From the NCBI RefSeq assembly GCF_965638725.1, contig NC_134949.1, positions 121,581,794 to 121,645,793 on the forward strand: a DNA stretch of 64,000 nucleotides. Reading direction: 5' to 3'. The DNA comes from Aptenodytes patagonicus (Eukaryota > Chordata > Aves > Sphenisciformes > Spheniscidae). This document shows positions 49,301 through 61,600 of this stretch, piece by piece. The notes beneath the pieces were generated by a model. That model was given only the letters and a program-made list of their open reading frames with translations, was not told the origin of the DNA and searched no databases. Numbering within the stretch: position 1 is the stretch's first letter; every line of letters starts with the position of its first letter. A program made the translations under genes and the position numbers.

Positions 49301-52300
49301 AACAACAAAACACATTTCTCTTTTTTTTGAGTTCAGTCCAGTTAGTCCTTCTTTTAAGCACACAAAGGAAAAAAACTGCAAGCCTGGCATCAAGCTGAAA
49401 TACCTGTTGATTGAAGTATCTATGGACTAAACGGAGGATGGGAAACAGGTACTAATTAACTGATGGAGACCTTTGCCATAGATACAAAGTCTGGTGGGAA
49501 TCAGAAGATGTCAAAAACTTGTTAGAAAGTACCCTAGATCACAAAGGGATCATACTATGTTCCAACCGAAAAGCTCTGGCTCTGCATAATCATCTGTTTC
49601 CACTTGAAATTGTATGTGTTCCTCCAAGTCATCCCTCCGTTCACCTATGCTCAGCATGGCTGCCTGCTTCCTGTGCAGCAGCATCACATCCTTCCTTAAC
49701 GTCGTTTCTGCTTCCACCGCTCATCCTCTACACCTGCTTCAGCCTTTCAATGTTTGCAAAGCTCTGGAAGCAAGGCTCAAAAGCCAGATCTTTGCCTTTT
49801 TACTCACATGAGCTGCCCTATTAAAACATGAATCTCATAAATAAAGAAACTGGGAATTGGTCCCATACTTATTTTCATGTTTGCAGAACGCCATGCACCC
49901 CTTTCATAAATTTTTATGCTAATTGTGAATTGTTAGAGATTTCAGATACCGAGTCCCATTTAGGTAAAATCACACAAACAGGATTCATAATTTAAAATTT
50001 AATTCATTTATTGTTAAGCTAATATCACTTTGGAAGTGTTTCAGGGCTATGCCAGGTCCTGAATGTATGCCAAAGTATTCACCTGTAAAAAATTGTGCAC
50101 TTCATAATTGCGTCTCCCAGCTCTGAATTTTTGATGTGGTTTCAATAGTTAGGGAAGTTGCATACAGAGAGACATGACTGCGGCAAGTTAACCATGATTT
50201 GCAAATGAGATTTGCAATAATCATGCAGCAAGTCTATCCGTATACAAAGGAAGACACTTGGAAAATTGTTTTCAGTTGCAAAGCACCCAGATGAATTTTC
50301 ATAGCTTAGTACAAGACTGCATTAATTTCAAGGTTTTTAATCTGATTAAATGTAAAAGGTTTCCCAAATTCTAATTAACACTAAATATACTAACAAGATC
50401 TGTATTTATAGCAGTTTTACGATGGGATTTGTGTGCAACAGTCAGAATGATGGTTGGCTGAACTTTGTTGTTGTTTTTCCTTGCCACACTATGCAATCGG
50501 GAAGATGTATCACTCCTTTTATATTTTTCATAGGTACAGTGTTGCCCGGTTAACAGGCTACATACCTCGTATACTGTGAGCCTATGGGAACCTGTTTATT
50601 GACAGTATGGAGAGCAGTTGTTACTCTGCGTCTATTAAGAACCGAGGAAGCCTGGGCCAGAGCCGAGATGTGCGGAGCTGCTGTACGTAACATCCAGGTA
50701 ACTCAAGCTAAAGCCAGCCTGAGCTGAACCGTAAGCGGGTGTTCGACACAGTGCCGCTGACTGTGCCCTGCGTGTCTGCTCCTGCTGTACACTTCTGTGC
50801 AGCAATCTTTACATACCTTAAAGGAAGGTTGTTGGGTAGGAGCTGGAAGGAACACGACTAAGTTAGTCCCTGTGCGCATCTGGCTGATGAGGATAGACAC
50901 CTTGCTGCTCTCGTCCGCAGAGGAGAAGCCTGCAGCAGGGGCTAAGGCAGCGCTAGCAAAGACAACGAGCGGTTTTACCTGGGCATTTCAGATCCTGTCT
51001 CTAAGTAGTCGCCCTCCCACAGCCCATATGTATAGAGTACGTATCTGCGACAGTTTTGTGACAGTGTGATATGCACTTTTACCGCTGCAAAACTCTGCTC
51101 TCCAACAGTTCATTCAGTCATAAAAAAATATTTCAGGCTTAAACAAAACATAGAAATCTTAGTTCAGGAGTGAAATCACTGGTTTGTTCACATTTTAGCA
51201 TGGATGTAAACAAGGTGTTTGGAACATTTCTTGCAAGAAAGCCTTTAAATAGCTGACTGACTGAAAAAACAGCAATTACTGTAGGTGCAAGCACACCGCA
51301 GACACGGGCTGATGGTGCTCAGCCTGCAGCAACAATGGGAAAACCACCAGTCCTACATTAGACTCTGTGGTACTGGGATATTTTCTGACTTATTGCCAAG
51401 AAAAAGGAGAAGAGTAAGGAGATACAGTCTTACGGCTTGAGGGCACCTTGATTCTGAATTTCCATTGTGGCAGGTTGCTTGCTTGAATGTTGTGTGGCAC
51501 GACATCTACAGGGTCATTTGGACTAGCATCAGTCCATACTCAAATGTAAAGCTTTATGCCAAATACATGCTCATCTTCGTTCTCATTATGCATTTCAATT
51601 ACTCTTAGAGCACAATAACAGTGTGCCGGCATGACACCACGGAGTGACCCAAGAACTCCACTGAAGGGGCTTTGTCAGCATTTGTAATACCTCACTTTTT
51701 TCTGCAGGATACACTAATGCCAGAGATTCACAAAAGTCTGACTTCCTTTTTTTTTACATGTCATCCATCACTGATATCTAAAGGCTTTTGAAAATACAAA
51801 GTATTTCACATAGGCATAATTATACCATACTCTTGTGTTCTTTCATGTGTAAATGAAACAAATTCAAGGTCCTAAATTTTATGACACCATGCACTGCAAG
51901 GAGGGTTTCACAGCAGTTTAATTTAAATTCAAAAATTGAACTTCTTAATTAATGAAATGTGAAAAAGAATAACAACATCAATACAGCAACCCCCTACTAT
52001 TTACTTTGATAGTAAATTCAATTTGGCTTATGATACCTCCAAGTCATCACACGCTCTCGATTTTTATGTTGGCTGCAGAGAACTGTATTACAGAAGCTGC
52101 AGGGCAGAGAGCAAGCTGGAGATTTTGGTGGGAGCACAGGAATAGCAGAGCTTTTGGTGCTTGGAGACACAGTGACAGATAACCCCATTGCCAACATATT
52201 TCTGTAAAAGTCTTTGAGTAGTTTCAATGCTTACTTACGTACTTTTGCATGTATGTATATATTCTGAATATTTCTGAGGGCAAAATTTGTTCAATATTTC

Positions 52301-55300
52301 TCAAATACAAGTTTTAAGCTTATGAAAGCTTCACTGTAGAAGTCCTCTTCCTGCAACAGTTGAAAGGTGAAGTACATTCATTCTCTATGATTACAAGACT
52401 ACATGGATTTAGAAATACCACCGTCACTGTCAGCTGAATGGTATCTGCAGTACCCACATGTAGGCACGTAAGTCATAACATTATCAGTTGATACTGGACA
52501 TCACTGTCATACTGAAAGGGTTGTCTTCTTCACTGCTATCCATGTTGCACTATAGGGGAGAAAGGGCACCCTTGCTGAACCAGGTACATCATCTGTTATT
52601 GTGGAAGCGCCAGTAAACTTAGGTTCTTGTCAGTCTGAACTCAGACAGGGTTTTAAACACTGTAAAAAAACGTGTCTTATAAATTCTTTAAGAACAAATA
52701 CAAATACAAATACGTTCTCACCTCAAAAAATAGAATAAACCCAACTGGTTTATACTGATATCCCTGTAATATCTGAAACCCGTATATTACAAAACTAGAC
52801 AGCTGTCAAGAAAAAAACCCAAACCGCAAAAACCCCTGTTACTTTAAAGCAGAACGAAATACCCAAGAGAGCATAAGCAATAACAGGATGACTTTTCTTT
52901 TTTTTAACCTAAGATATCAGTCCTAAGTCAGGGTTTCTCCTACAACCTGACTGAAGTCAGCAGTTAATTATTGACTTCAAAAGGCCTGGTGATGTGGCAG
53001 GTAAATGGTAAATTACCCACTTTTAATTTGACCAGAACAGAATTTACTCATTGCTCTTGTGCAGCATACTTATGAGTTTACTTGCTTCTTCATTTACCAT
53101 CGTACCTTTGAAAAGAGCTGAGATTTCGTCGTTCCTTGACTCAAGGACCTCGGATCTTTTCAGAAGGACGAGTGAGAGCAATTAATGTGAATCGCATACA
53201 CAGGTGAGGTGTAAGGAGAATTTGAGCATCCCAGGCGACAGCCCTGTGCTTCCGCAAGAAGTGCTTGGAAAGCTGCCACCACCAGCTGCACCAGAAGAGG
53301 CAACAGCACGGTAAGGCGAAGCATTTTGCTGATGGGCTCTCAGGCTCATGAACGTTTCCTTTGCAATGCCACATTCTGCTCCTGCACCAGCGTTTTCCAG
53401 TTCTGTCCCCAGCCACATCCTCCTTGGATGTGGTACTGTAGCCTGGGAACTTGGCTGTAGCATTTGACCCCTTGAAGGATTCAGCCCAGGTAGACCTTGG
53501 CACTGGGGATTGGGCCCAGGGGCCTCAGTCTTCCTCGTGGCTGCAAAGCTCCCAGTCTGCAAGCGGATAATACATTTTACTACAATATTTTAAAATGCTG
53601 AAGATGGCGAAGGACAATACTGTCAGGGTAACTCTGAATTTCTTCACTTTCATGGGTTTAAATCAAGCTCTAAATTATTTTTAGTAGCTTGTTATTACAG
53701 CTTTTGCAACCTGAAGACAGACTACTGCCTTTAATTCATTAGTAATTTCAACAGTTAATCAGAAAATGTCATTACCTAGAAAGACTGCAGCTCAAAATAA
53801 AGCACATTGGAGTTAAATTTAAATTAAAGCATGGACAGAAATGAATGCAGCCTTTGATCCCCCTTCCATCCAGACTGCACCCTGATGGGCACAGCTGGAC
53901 AGGATAGAAATCGTGAGAAGGCAGCAGTCTCGCCTGTTTAAAAGGATACTGTCAACTCATTAAGTCCTCAAGTTGAGTCAATTAAAAAAAAATATTCACT
54001 GGGTTCTTTCAGAGCTCTCCTAATCTTTGCCGCAATGGCCATTTCTTGCCAGTTTTATTTTTCAAAGAGGTTGATTTTCAGGTGTTTGACTGAAAAACAT
54101 ACCATTAACATCTGTTCAATCATCACAGTGGCCAAAACCATGTTTCTGTTAGCCGAGTGGGAGCTGTGAGCCTAAACAAAGGCACATACCTCTGTCTGTC
54201 TGTCTGAAAGCATATTCCTTTGGGCAGGGGAAGGGTCCGGTTCGTTTTGCAGTGTGTGAGGTTCCCCCCTTCCCCAGGTGGCACCAGCAGGGAAACAGGC
54301 GACGAAGGCACATGGTCTCAGCTCACCTCTCCTACGCCAGGACTACTGAGGCTGATGCGCATCGCTTTTTGGGCATCCGTAGTTAAAGACGCTGAGGCTG
54401 GCGTGAGGTGGCTGAGACGAGCTCTATAGCCAGGGAGCGGAGGATGCACGCCTGTGCATGCTAAGCGTCTCTTGCTGCGTAGCCCATATTGCCATTTAAA
54501 CGATGAGCTGGTCTCCTGCTGCTGACTAACGTGTTCTTTACCTTACAGCTCTTCCCGCCCAAGGGCACGCTCTCGCTCTTGAAACAGGGCTACGCCTTTC
54601 CTCTGCGCTCCATCACTGCGTATAAGGATTAGCCAGAAGCTGCATCCAGGCATGTCTTCCAGCATTTTCTTGGGCAGCCATGTTTCCTATTTCCTTGTTC
54701 TGGTTCCCTGCATAGGAGACACTTGGGAATTCTTGCATTGTCTGTCTGAAGCATGTATTTGGTCCATTACAAGGACAGCTATACAGCAAATATAGTTGCA
54801 AACCCTCTTAGCATAGTCATATGTTTAAATAATATAGCTTCTCCACAACTGGAAAACAATATATACTTTTTATTCTTCCAATGTAACTGCCTGCAGTACA
54901 GCTTTTTCTTTTTTTTCTTTTTCCCATACAACAATATTGTTAAAAACCTCACATATATCACGCTGACCGGAGAAGTCTGTGACGTAGACGCAGGCTTACC
55001 ACTGAACGATCTTGCCTTGCCACTGTCCTGACCTGTGCAAGGATTGGGTCGCCTTCCCTGCAAACACAGGGTTGCTCCTGGCACCTTCCCACTTCCAGCT
55101 TTGATTTAGGAAACATCAATAAAGTCCTCTCCTGGACCGTTCAGATTTGTTGGGAGACAGGTTTATCAATCCCAGTTGATTTAGGAGGGTCAGGAAGGTC
55201 TTATAACAGGGATAATTCGTCCGAGCATGACATCGGCACGGCACAGTGTGGTGCAAGGGTACCTGCACTGCCTCACTGTGCACTTCCGCTTATGTTTCCC

Positions 55301-57259
55301 TGGGGGCCAGGTCAGTAGAGGAGTTGTCTTAAACTTCCTGGCACTTCTACAAAGCCTGGATCGCCTCACCAACACTGTTTTTAGCAGAGCAGCAGCACAA
55401 ACACGCCGCCGCAGCATTGCACCCTGGGGGAGAGCGGGGGCAGGACCAGTTTTGCTGTTAGGGACGTGTCATGTCAAAGTGCACCCCAGCTACGAGGAGC
55501 ACAACTTCAGCACAGCAGCCATCAGTTCAAGGCAGCGTGTCACGGTCCTGTGTCCCTATGCCTTCCCACGGAGGACCTAACTGCTCCCGGGATAGTGGTA
55601 GGTCAGGGAATGCACAGACTTCTATTTAAGGTGGCTGTGTACTGTAATATTTGTAAATGTATCCAGAGCATGGGATGGGTGTATATTTTAAAACCAAAAT
55701 ATTATTTATTGGCTTTGGAGCTTTCCCTTCTCCAGTTTCTGCCTACTGGGACAGTGCTGGATTTCTGTTTTGTTTGAAATTTCATCTGAAAACATATATT
55801 TCTTTCAGCGTGGTGGTGCAGAGCCAGTTCCAGGGTTCTCGGCAATGGAACCGCTCTGTATTTAGCCAGAGGGAATAAATTTTGGAGGGGTCAGTAAAAG
55901 TTTCAGGGAGCTGAAGTTGGATGGTGGAAGGTGGCCAGCTGAGCTCCAGAAATTTGTGGTGCGAGTCTGCTTCCCCAGTTCTCCTTCCCCATACTCTGCC
56001 TTGCAGTAAGGGCCTTCATCCCACACAGCTATCAGCCACCGCCTCCACGCAGCATGGGCACCTGCTCCCTCCATCTCCTCCTCTTCTCTTCCCAGCAGAC
56101 TAGACGCTTTCTTACCCCTCCTGAGCTGCAAGGAAAGAGATGGGGTCCGGATAAGGACATCTCTTAAGTGTGGGGGGAGAGCGGCATGACTCCCAACACG
56201 GCTGGGCCAAGAGGGCTGACGAGGTGGGTGGAGAGGACTCCTAACCCCAGTTGCACCCCGACCAGCCCCAGCCGTGGGGTCATCAGGAGGTGGCAGGGCT
56301 CAGCGCCTCCGGCAGCAACACTTCTTCCAGTGCAGGCAGCCCAGAGCTCCTCGCCACCAGCCTCCCTGGGCAGCTGCCCACCTTTTGCCTAAAGCCAGAC
56401 CTGGGTATGTTTTAATCTGATTATCAATCGCCTGGGAAGCCTGGACTGACACAGGAGACTACAAATTGTTACCCATTATGATTGGCACGGTGAAATTGCG
56501 ATGTTGCTCAGCTCTGGCTTAAATTAGGAAGTTTTACCAAAGCAGTGATGTCATGGAAAGGTGGCGTGGAAGGAGCACATGGCTAATCAACACCTGTGCC
56601 AGCAAAAATCTGATTAGTGATGCAGTTAGACTACTCCAGCGGAAGGGACCAGAGGGGTACAGTTCTCCCAGTGAAGTGATAGGAGTGTGGTCGAGACAGA
56701 AGCAGAGGCTAATGGACAGCAGCGTGGTGTAAAATTGGTTTGACATTTTTAAGGAGTAAAAGAAGAGCTTAAAAAGAGGTGGCAGAGCGTGCACGGGGAG
56801 AGTTGTGCTAGCCGGCCCTCTAGTGGGAAAAACAGCTTCACATGGGGCTGGAGTGTGATCGCAGCAAAGCTCTAAGCCGGTTTTTATCAGGTACAACTGC
56901 ATCTTTACGGGAGGTTTTGCTGACATAGCTCGCATCTGTCAGGGTGCGCACGATTTCTTTTTTCAAAGTATTAGCTAATGCAACTGCGCGGGCAAAACTT
57001 GAAAACGTAGATTAAGCTTAAAGATAAATAGGGGTCCTTGGTTACTTTCTTGCCGATACCATGATAAAGATAGGGTTTTAAGTTAAAAATCCTCCATGCC
57101 ATGAGGCATTTCAATGAATTAACTATTTTATTGGATCGTCCACAGCAGGAGCTGAAGGTTGCTAGCATCACTGACCGTCGGAAACTCAAAGCAGGGTAGC
57201 TCAGCCGGCTCTTTCTCACCTCCCGTTCCTGCTCTCCCTCTCCGTCCGCCTCCTGTTTG
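43396..57259. other. Intergenic spacer upstream of HUNK, no gene recognised
   Basis: About 13.9 kb without a supportable coding gene, RNA gene or recognisable transposon. It contains an X-box-like and octamer motif pair near 43.6 kb, a T-rich run near 54,901, short simple repeats (TCTG units near 54,190; ACAAAT units near 52,690), and a conserved-looking block near 56.4-56.7 kb. Longer open frames (for example 53.2-53.6 and 45.7-46.1 kb, minus strand) have no family resemblance. Confidence 0.78.
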
Positions 57260-57956
57260 CCCGTGCAGCCTCTAGCTAGGTGGAAGGGGGCTGGGCAGTG
57301 AAAATGGCAATACACCCGTTTCCTCTCCCTCTCCACGGGGTGGGGAAGATCGGCAAGGAAATGACTGTCCCCTGGACGCGGCCTGCGGCGGCTGGGTGCC
57401 CGGGTCGCCTCCTCTCTCCCGCTCCACCAAGCTCCGGAGAGCATTTGGGGGATGCAGGCTGCGGGGGGGCGCTCGGCCAGGAACCCCGCGCTGCAAAACA
57501 GGAGGAGGCGGCCGCCGGCAGAGGAGAGCAGCGGGCCGGGAGGCATAAGATGGAGAAGCGGGTGGTGAACGAGGCGGGGAGCGGGACCGGAGCCCGCGGG
57601 CGCCGCCGGAGCCGCGGGAGCGGCGGGCGGGCGGGCCGGTCACGATCGCGTCGCGGTAGCACGTTTCCCCGACACGGGGGTGAGAAAGACTCAGGCGTGC
57701 TCGGGAAGGAAGGTGGGGAAAAGCAGCACAAAAGATATTCCCGGGCAGCAATAAAACAGAGCCACACGCAGACAGATTCACGGCGCTGCCCGGGAGTCGG
57801 GGCCCCTGGTTTAATTCCAGAGAGGGATGCGCTGCCACCCCCGGTTTGGGGTGCCGGGCGGGGGGGGGGGGGGGGGGAGGAGGGGCCAGCCGGATTTGAA
57901 CATACCCAGGCTGCCGGGTTTGGATCGCGTCTGCTCCCGCCGCGTGCGAGCGGATT

Positions 57957-57983
57957 ATGTTACCGCAAATTCAAACTGAGTGA
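57957..57983 (+). other. Candidate upstream ORF in the HUNK leader (8 codons)
   Basis: An ATG at 57957 opens an eight-codon frame (MLPQIQTE) that stops at 57983, about 350 bases before the HUNK start. Relevant only if transcription begins upstream of 57957. Confidence 0.35.
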
Positions 57984-58334
57984 GCCCTCTCCCCCTCCCT
58001 CCGCCGGTCCCTCCCTCCGCCGGTCCCCTCCTCCCCGCTCGGCGCGGCAGCCTCACGCCTGCAGCCGCTGCCGGCGCGGGGCAGAGCAGCGGCGGGCGGG
58101 AGGGAGGAGGGGAGGGGAGGCGCCGGATCCAATGAGGGGCGGCAGCCCGGGGCACCGCGCCGCCGGCTCGCCCCAGCCCCGGCCCCCCGCCAGCCCCGCT
58201 CCGCCTCCCGGCCCCTCCGCCCCAGCCTGGCTGGCGGCGCTCTCCCCCGAGCAACTTTCCTGCCCGCCCGGTGACCGCCCCGCGGGCCGGGGGCAGGCGG
58301 CGCGGCAGCGGCGGCGGCAGCGGCAGGGCCGGGC

Positions 58335-58607
58335 ATGCCGGCGGCGGCGGGCGACGGGCTCCTGAGCGAGCCGCCGGCGGTGGCGGGCAGCGGCGGCGGC
58401 GGCGGCGGGGAGGCGCGGAAGGCGGCGGCGGGCGCGGAGGGCAGTTTCCTGGCCGCCTGGCTGAGCGCGGCGGCGGCGGCGCCGCGGGAGCGGCTCCGCG
58501 ACTTCCAGCACACCAAGCGGGTCGGCAACTACCTGATCGGCAGGAAGCTGGGAGAGGGGTCCTTCGCCAAGGTCCGGGAGGGGCTGCATGTGCTCACCGG
58601 AGAGAAG
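58335..58607 (+). CDS. HUNK: HUNK, hormonally up-regulated Neu-associated kinase, exon 1 (residues 1-91)
   Basis: The 273-bp coding exon starts MPAAAGDGLLSEPP and ends LHVLTGEK at donor GAGAAG|GTACCG, phase 0. Residues 15-50 are a low-complexity Gly/Ala stretch. From about residue 51 (RERLRDFQHTKRVGNYLIGR) it closely matches the human HUNK N-terminus as I recall it. The kinase domain begins near residue 66, and the ATP-binding glycine-rich loop GEGSFAKV is at 73-80. The catalytic lysine would lie just into exon 2, which is not in the window. HUNK is a SNF1/AMPK-related serine/threonine kinase, first described in mammary tissue. The ATG is the first codon of the family consensus. Upstream sequence is GC-rich leader. 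The gene is incomplete here: the vertebrate protein is roughly 700 residues. Confidence 0.96.
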
Positions 58608-61600
58608 GTACCGCGCCCGGGACCGGCGACGCCGGGCACCCCGCGGGTGGCTGCCGGCACCCCGGAGGGGGGAGTGAGGGGTTGGCGGGGTGAGATGGGT
58701 GTGCTGGGTCTCTGCCGGCCGGGAGGACGAGCCCCCCCCCCCCCCCTCCCCCCCGAGGAGACCGAGCCGGGGGCGGCGCGGGGCTCCCCCCGGCGCCCGT
58801 CTCCCAACTTCCCCGCGGCGCTGCCGCACGCTGCGGGCGTGAAACGGCGCTTCCCCTTCCCATACTGAGATTTCCGTGGCTGTAAATTTGCTTTCCTCTT
58901 GAAATACTTCAGTTGCCTTGACCTGTCTTGTCTTTTTTTTTTTTTTCCCCTCCTGTTTGCTTATTTTTTTGGTCAGAAATGTGTTTTTAATGGTGAGACT
59001 TGTATTGCTGAGGAGCAGTCACTGTGCGCAGTCTAGTCGCGACGTTTAGCGTGTAGGTACGTACAGGTACTTCTTGCTCATCAAAGCGATGGGAGATGCT
59101 GCGTGTGTCTGCAGGAGGGGGTACAGCTCGGCGATTAGAAGTTGTTGATATCACTGCACGGCAAAAGATGCGAGATGCACCCTGGATGTTTTTTTTCCCC
59201 AGGGTGCTCGTAAGAAAAGTCCGTGGAGGGTCTCTGCTTTTTGTTTATTATCCAGAACCCTTCAGCGGAGGCTTTTACCCATCAATCAGGATATGTCACA
59301 ACGTTATAAAGAGTAGTAGGGGCTTGGCTGGGCGGTAAACAGAGCAAGGACAAGCCCGCTAGGGCCCCCCGATGAAGAGTTGTTGGAGCTATCTGACTTC
59401 TGCCTCTGTTTTATCAGATCCTTAACAGAGGGCTGCCCAAAGCGGGATGCCTTATTGTTACTGAAAGCTCCTTGGACCAGTGGGGCTAAGTACAGTGTAA
59501 TTTCGTCCAGCTCTAGCAGCACTGTAAATGTGCTGCTGTTACGACTGCATCTTGGTAGCTTGCGTTCCTGCACTCTTGGATTTTTTTCTTTTCTTTTTTC
59601 ATTCCAGTAAATTTGTCACGGAGTGAAATTTAATATAGGGCTCTGAATTTCATCATGAGAAAAATGATAAGGTTAGTGATTATTATCATATAGGAATGCA
59701 AAAAAAAAAAAAATTTCACTCTCTTCTGTTACCAAGCGTGTGCTTCTCCTTGGTAACAGATACATCCAATGATCCTCTAGTTGATAAAAGGCACATGCAC
59801 ACACACGTCCTTCCCACCTCCACGTTTTTGGATTGCTACATTTATCTCAGTCTGTTAAGAGGGGAAAAAATAAAAAGATTACCACACACCCCTCTGTCTC
59901 AGCTCCCAGGCCTGCTGTTTTGGTTTTTTTTTTTTTTGTCCCCTCAATGTCTTGAATAACACACACTGTGACAAAGTGACAAGCAGAAACTCTAGGAGAA
60001 TCACACTTCCTTCCTGCTGAGCCGCGGTGTCCGTCTTTGTGGACAGGCATGATGATCTCCGAGCTCTGTCTGACCTGATCTTGTACCATGGGATCAAAGG
60101 AAGCTCTTGCTGTCGACTTCAGTGGGTGAAAGATCAGTCGCATAGTTTCAAATTGACTAATCAAAGGTCCATCTTCCCAGAAAATCCACCTATTTAATTC
60201 CAGGTATTTATGGATAAGCAATTTGAGCTAATGGATAGGAGATAAGAGTAATTAATGATTTGCTTCAGGTGAGGTCCTATCTCAGTGAGGTTCCTCCCTC
60301 TAACTGGAGGGGTGAATGCTTTCCGTCCCACGCGTGACCCCACGTGAGAAGAGAGCTGATGGACACTCAGCTCTTCTGGGCATATTCCTCTGCCGAGCTT
60401 CTGCGTGGCCTCCAGCCAAAGGCAGCTGAAACATGCCCAAACTGGCTCTGCCTCACAGCTGCTGGCAGCTCTGCCCGGAGCCCACCATGGGCGACTGAGC
60501 TCTGCCTGTGATATGAGGAAGAGAAGAAAAACATCTGCTTACCCGGACTCCTTTCTTTCGGAGTGCAAGGCTGTTTCGGAGAGGAGGCTGAGGCTGGCAA
60601 GGGTGGGAATGGGATCGGGAGCGAAAGTGCGAGGTGGCATGACCGTGGGGACTGGCAGCAGCAGGTCATGGGAGGAGGTTCTGTGGGAACAGGACATTTT
60701 AGATAAGAAATGGTTTATGGCAAAGTACTTCCACAAGAGCATCCTGATACATGAAGGGCCAGATCCATTGATTAAGCTATATTTGTGCCCTCTGAGAAAT
60801 CTTGGTGAAGAGTGGACCAGGCGCTGGAGAGTTAGGTACGACGGTGCCAGCATCTGAGCCCAGGTGACACCAATGCTCAGCACAGACCTCCTCCTCTAGA
60901 CACCAGGTGGCCAAAGTCAGGCTGGAGTTAACGGAGCTGTCTGAGACATGGCATCAGTAGCTGCATGTGACAGTTACCTTCTGTCATCTCTCCCTACCCA
61001 CCTCCATCCCTAAACCTGTCTTGTCTCGGGGGAAAATCCCCCAAGAGTGACACCATGCTCCTCCAGAGGCTGGAAGAGAAGGTCGCTCTGTAAGGGGCTG
61101 ATGCTGCCCCTCCTTCCATGGAGTGAGCCAGAAATTGGCCATGTATAGTCTTCCAGTCTGCTCACTTGCAGAAGAAAAGTTAATCTGCAGGAGCGTATAC
61201 TTAATATGCTCGCAAGTGGAGTTCAGTGAAGCAAAATGTGGAAACAAAGCCGTCTCCCGTGGACAGCTCGCTGGATCAGTGTAATTGCAGCATTTTTCTA
61301 AGCTGATGTTTTATGAGCCTGTTATTCCAGGATTAGTGCCTGCATGTATTTTGAAAGCAAAAAAAAAAAATTGACATCTGACTTTTGTCTTGTAAAGCCA
61401 TTGTTGAGCAAGGGCATTGCCTAAATTTCAATAAAATTGCCATAATAGTGTAAAGTAGAGGTCTTACTACTAATGTCTGGTAGCTGTTTTGGCAGAGCCC
61501 GGGCCCTTATGGTCACTGAAATATCTAACTTCAGTAAGGGGGGCCCAAACAGGTTTTGATTTGCAGCAGACTTTAGCAACTCCGGAGGAGTTAATGCGCA

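Larger units (their letters stand above)
57260..58860. promoter_or_regulatory. HUNK: CpG-island promoter and 5' UTR of HUNK
   Basis: GC- and CpG-dense block around HUNK exon 1 with many GC-box-like strings and no clear TATA box. It contains a G18 run (57860-57877), two 16-bp direct repeats (57994-58009 and 58010-58025) and a C15/C7 run (58732-58754). A short AT-rich island at about 57,952-57,980 interrupts it. Long open frames across the island on both strands follow from the base composition. The transcription start is probably in the few hundred bases before 58,335 but is not defined here. Confidence 0.87.

Noticed and set aside
53141-53562. Two overlapping 120-126-codon minus-strand frames, considered as a pseudogene
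   Set aside because: Neither resembles a known protein, no splice signals or poly-A remnant are evident, and two overlapping frames of equal length suggest chance.
57280-58365. 361-codon open frame across the HUNK CpG island
   Set aside because: It begins without an ATG, is Arg/Gly/Pro/Ala-rich by base composition, overlaps the HUNK start in another frame and resembles no family.
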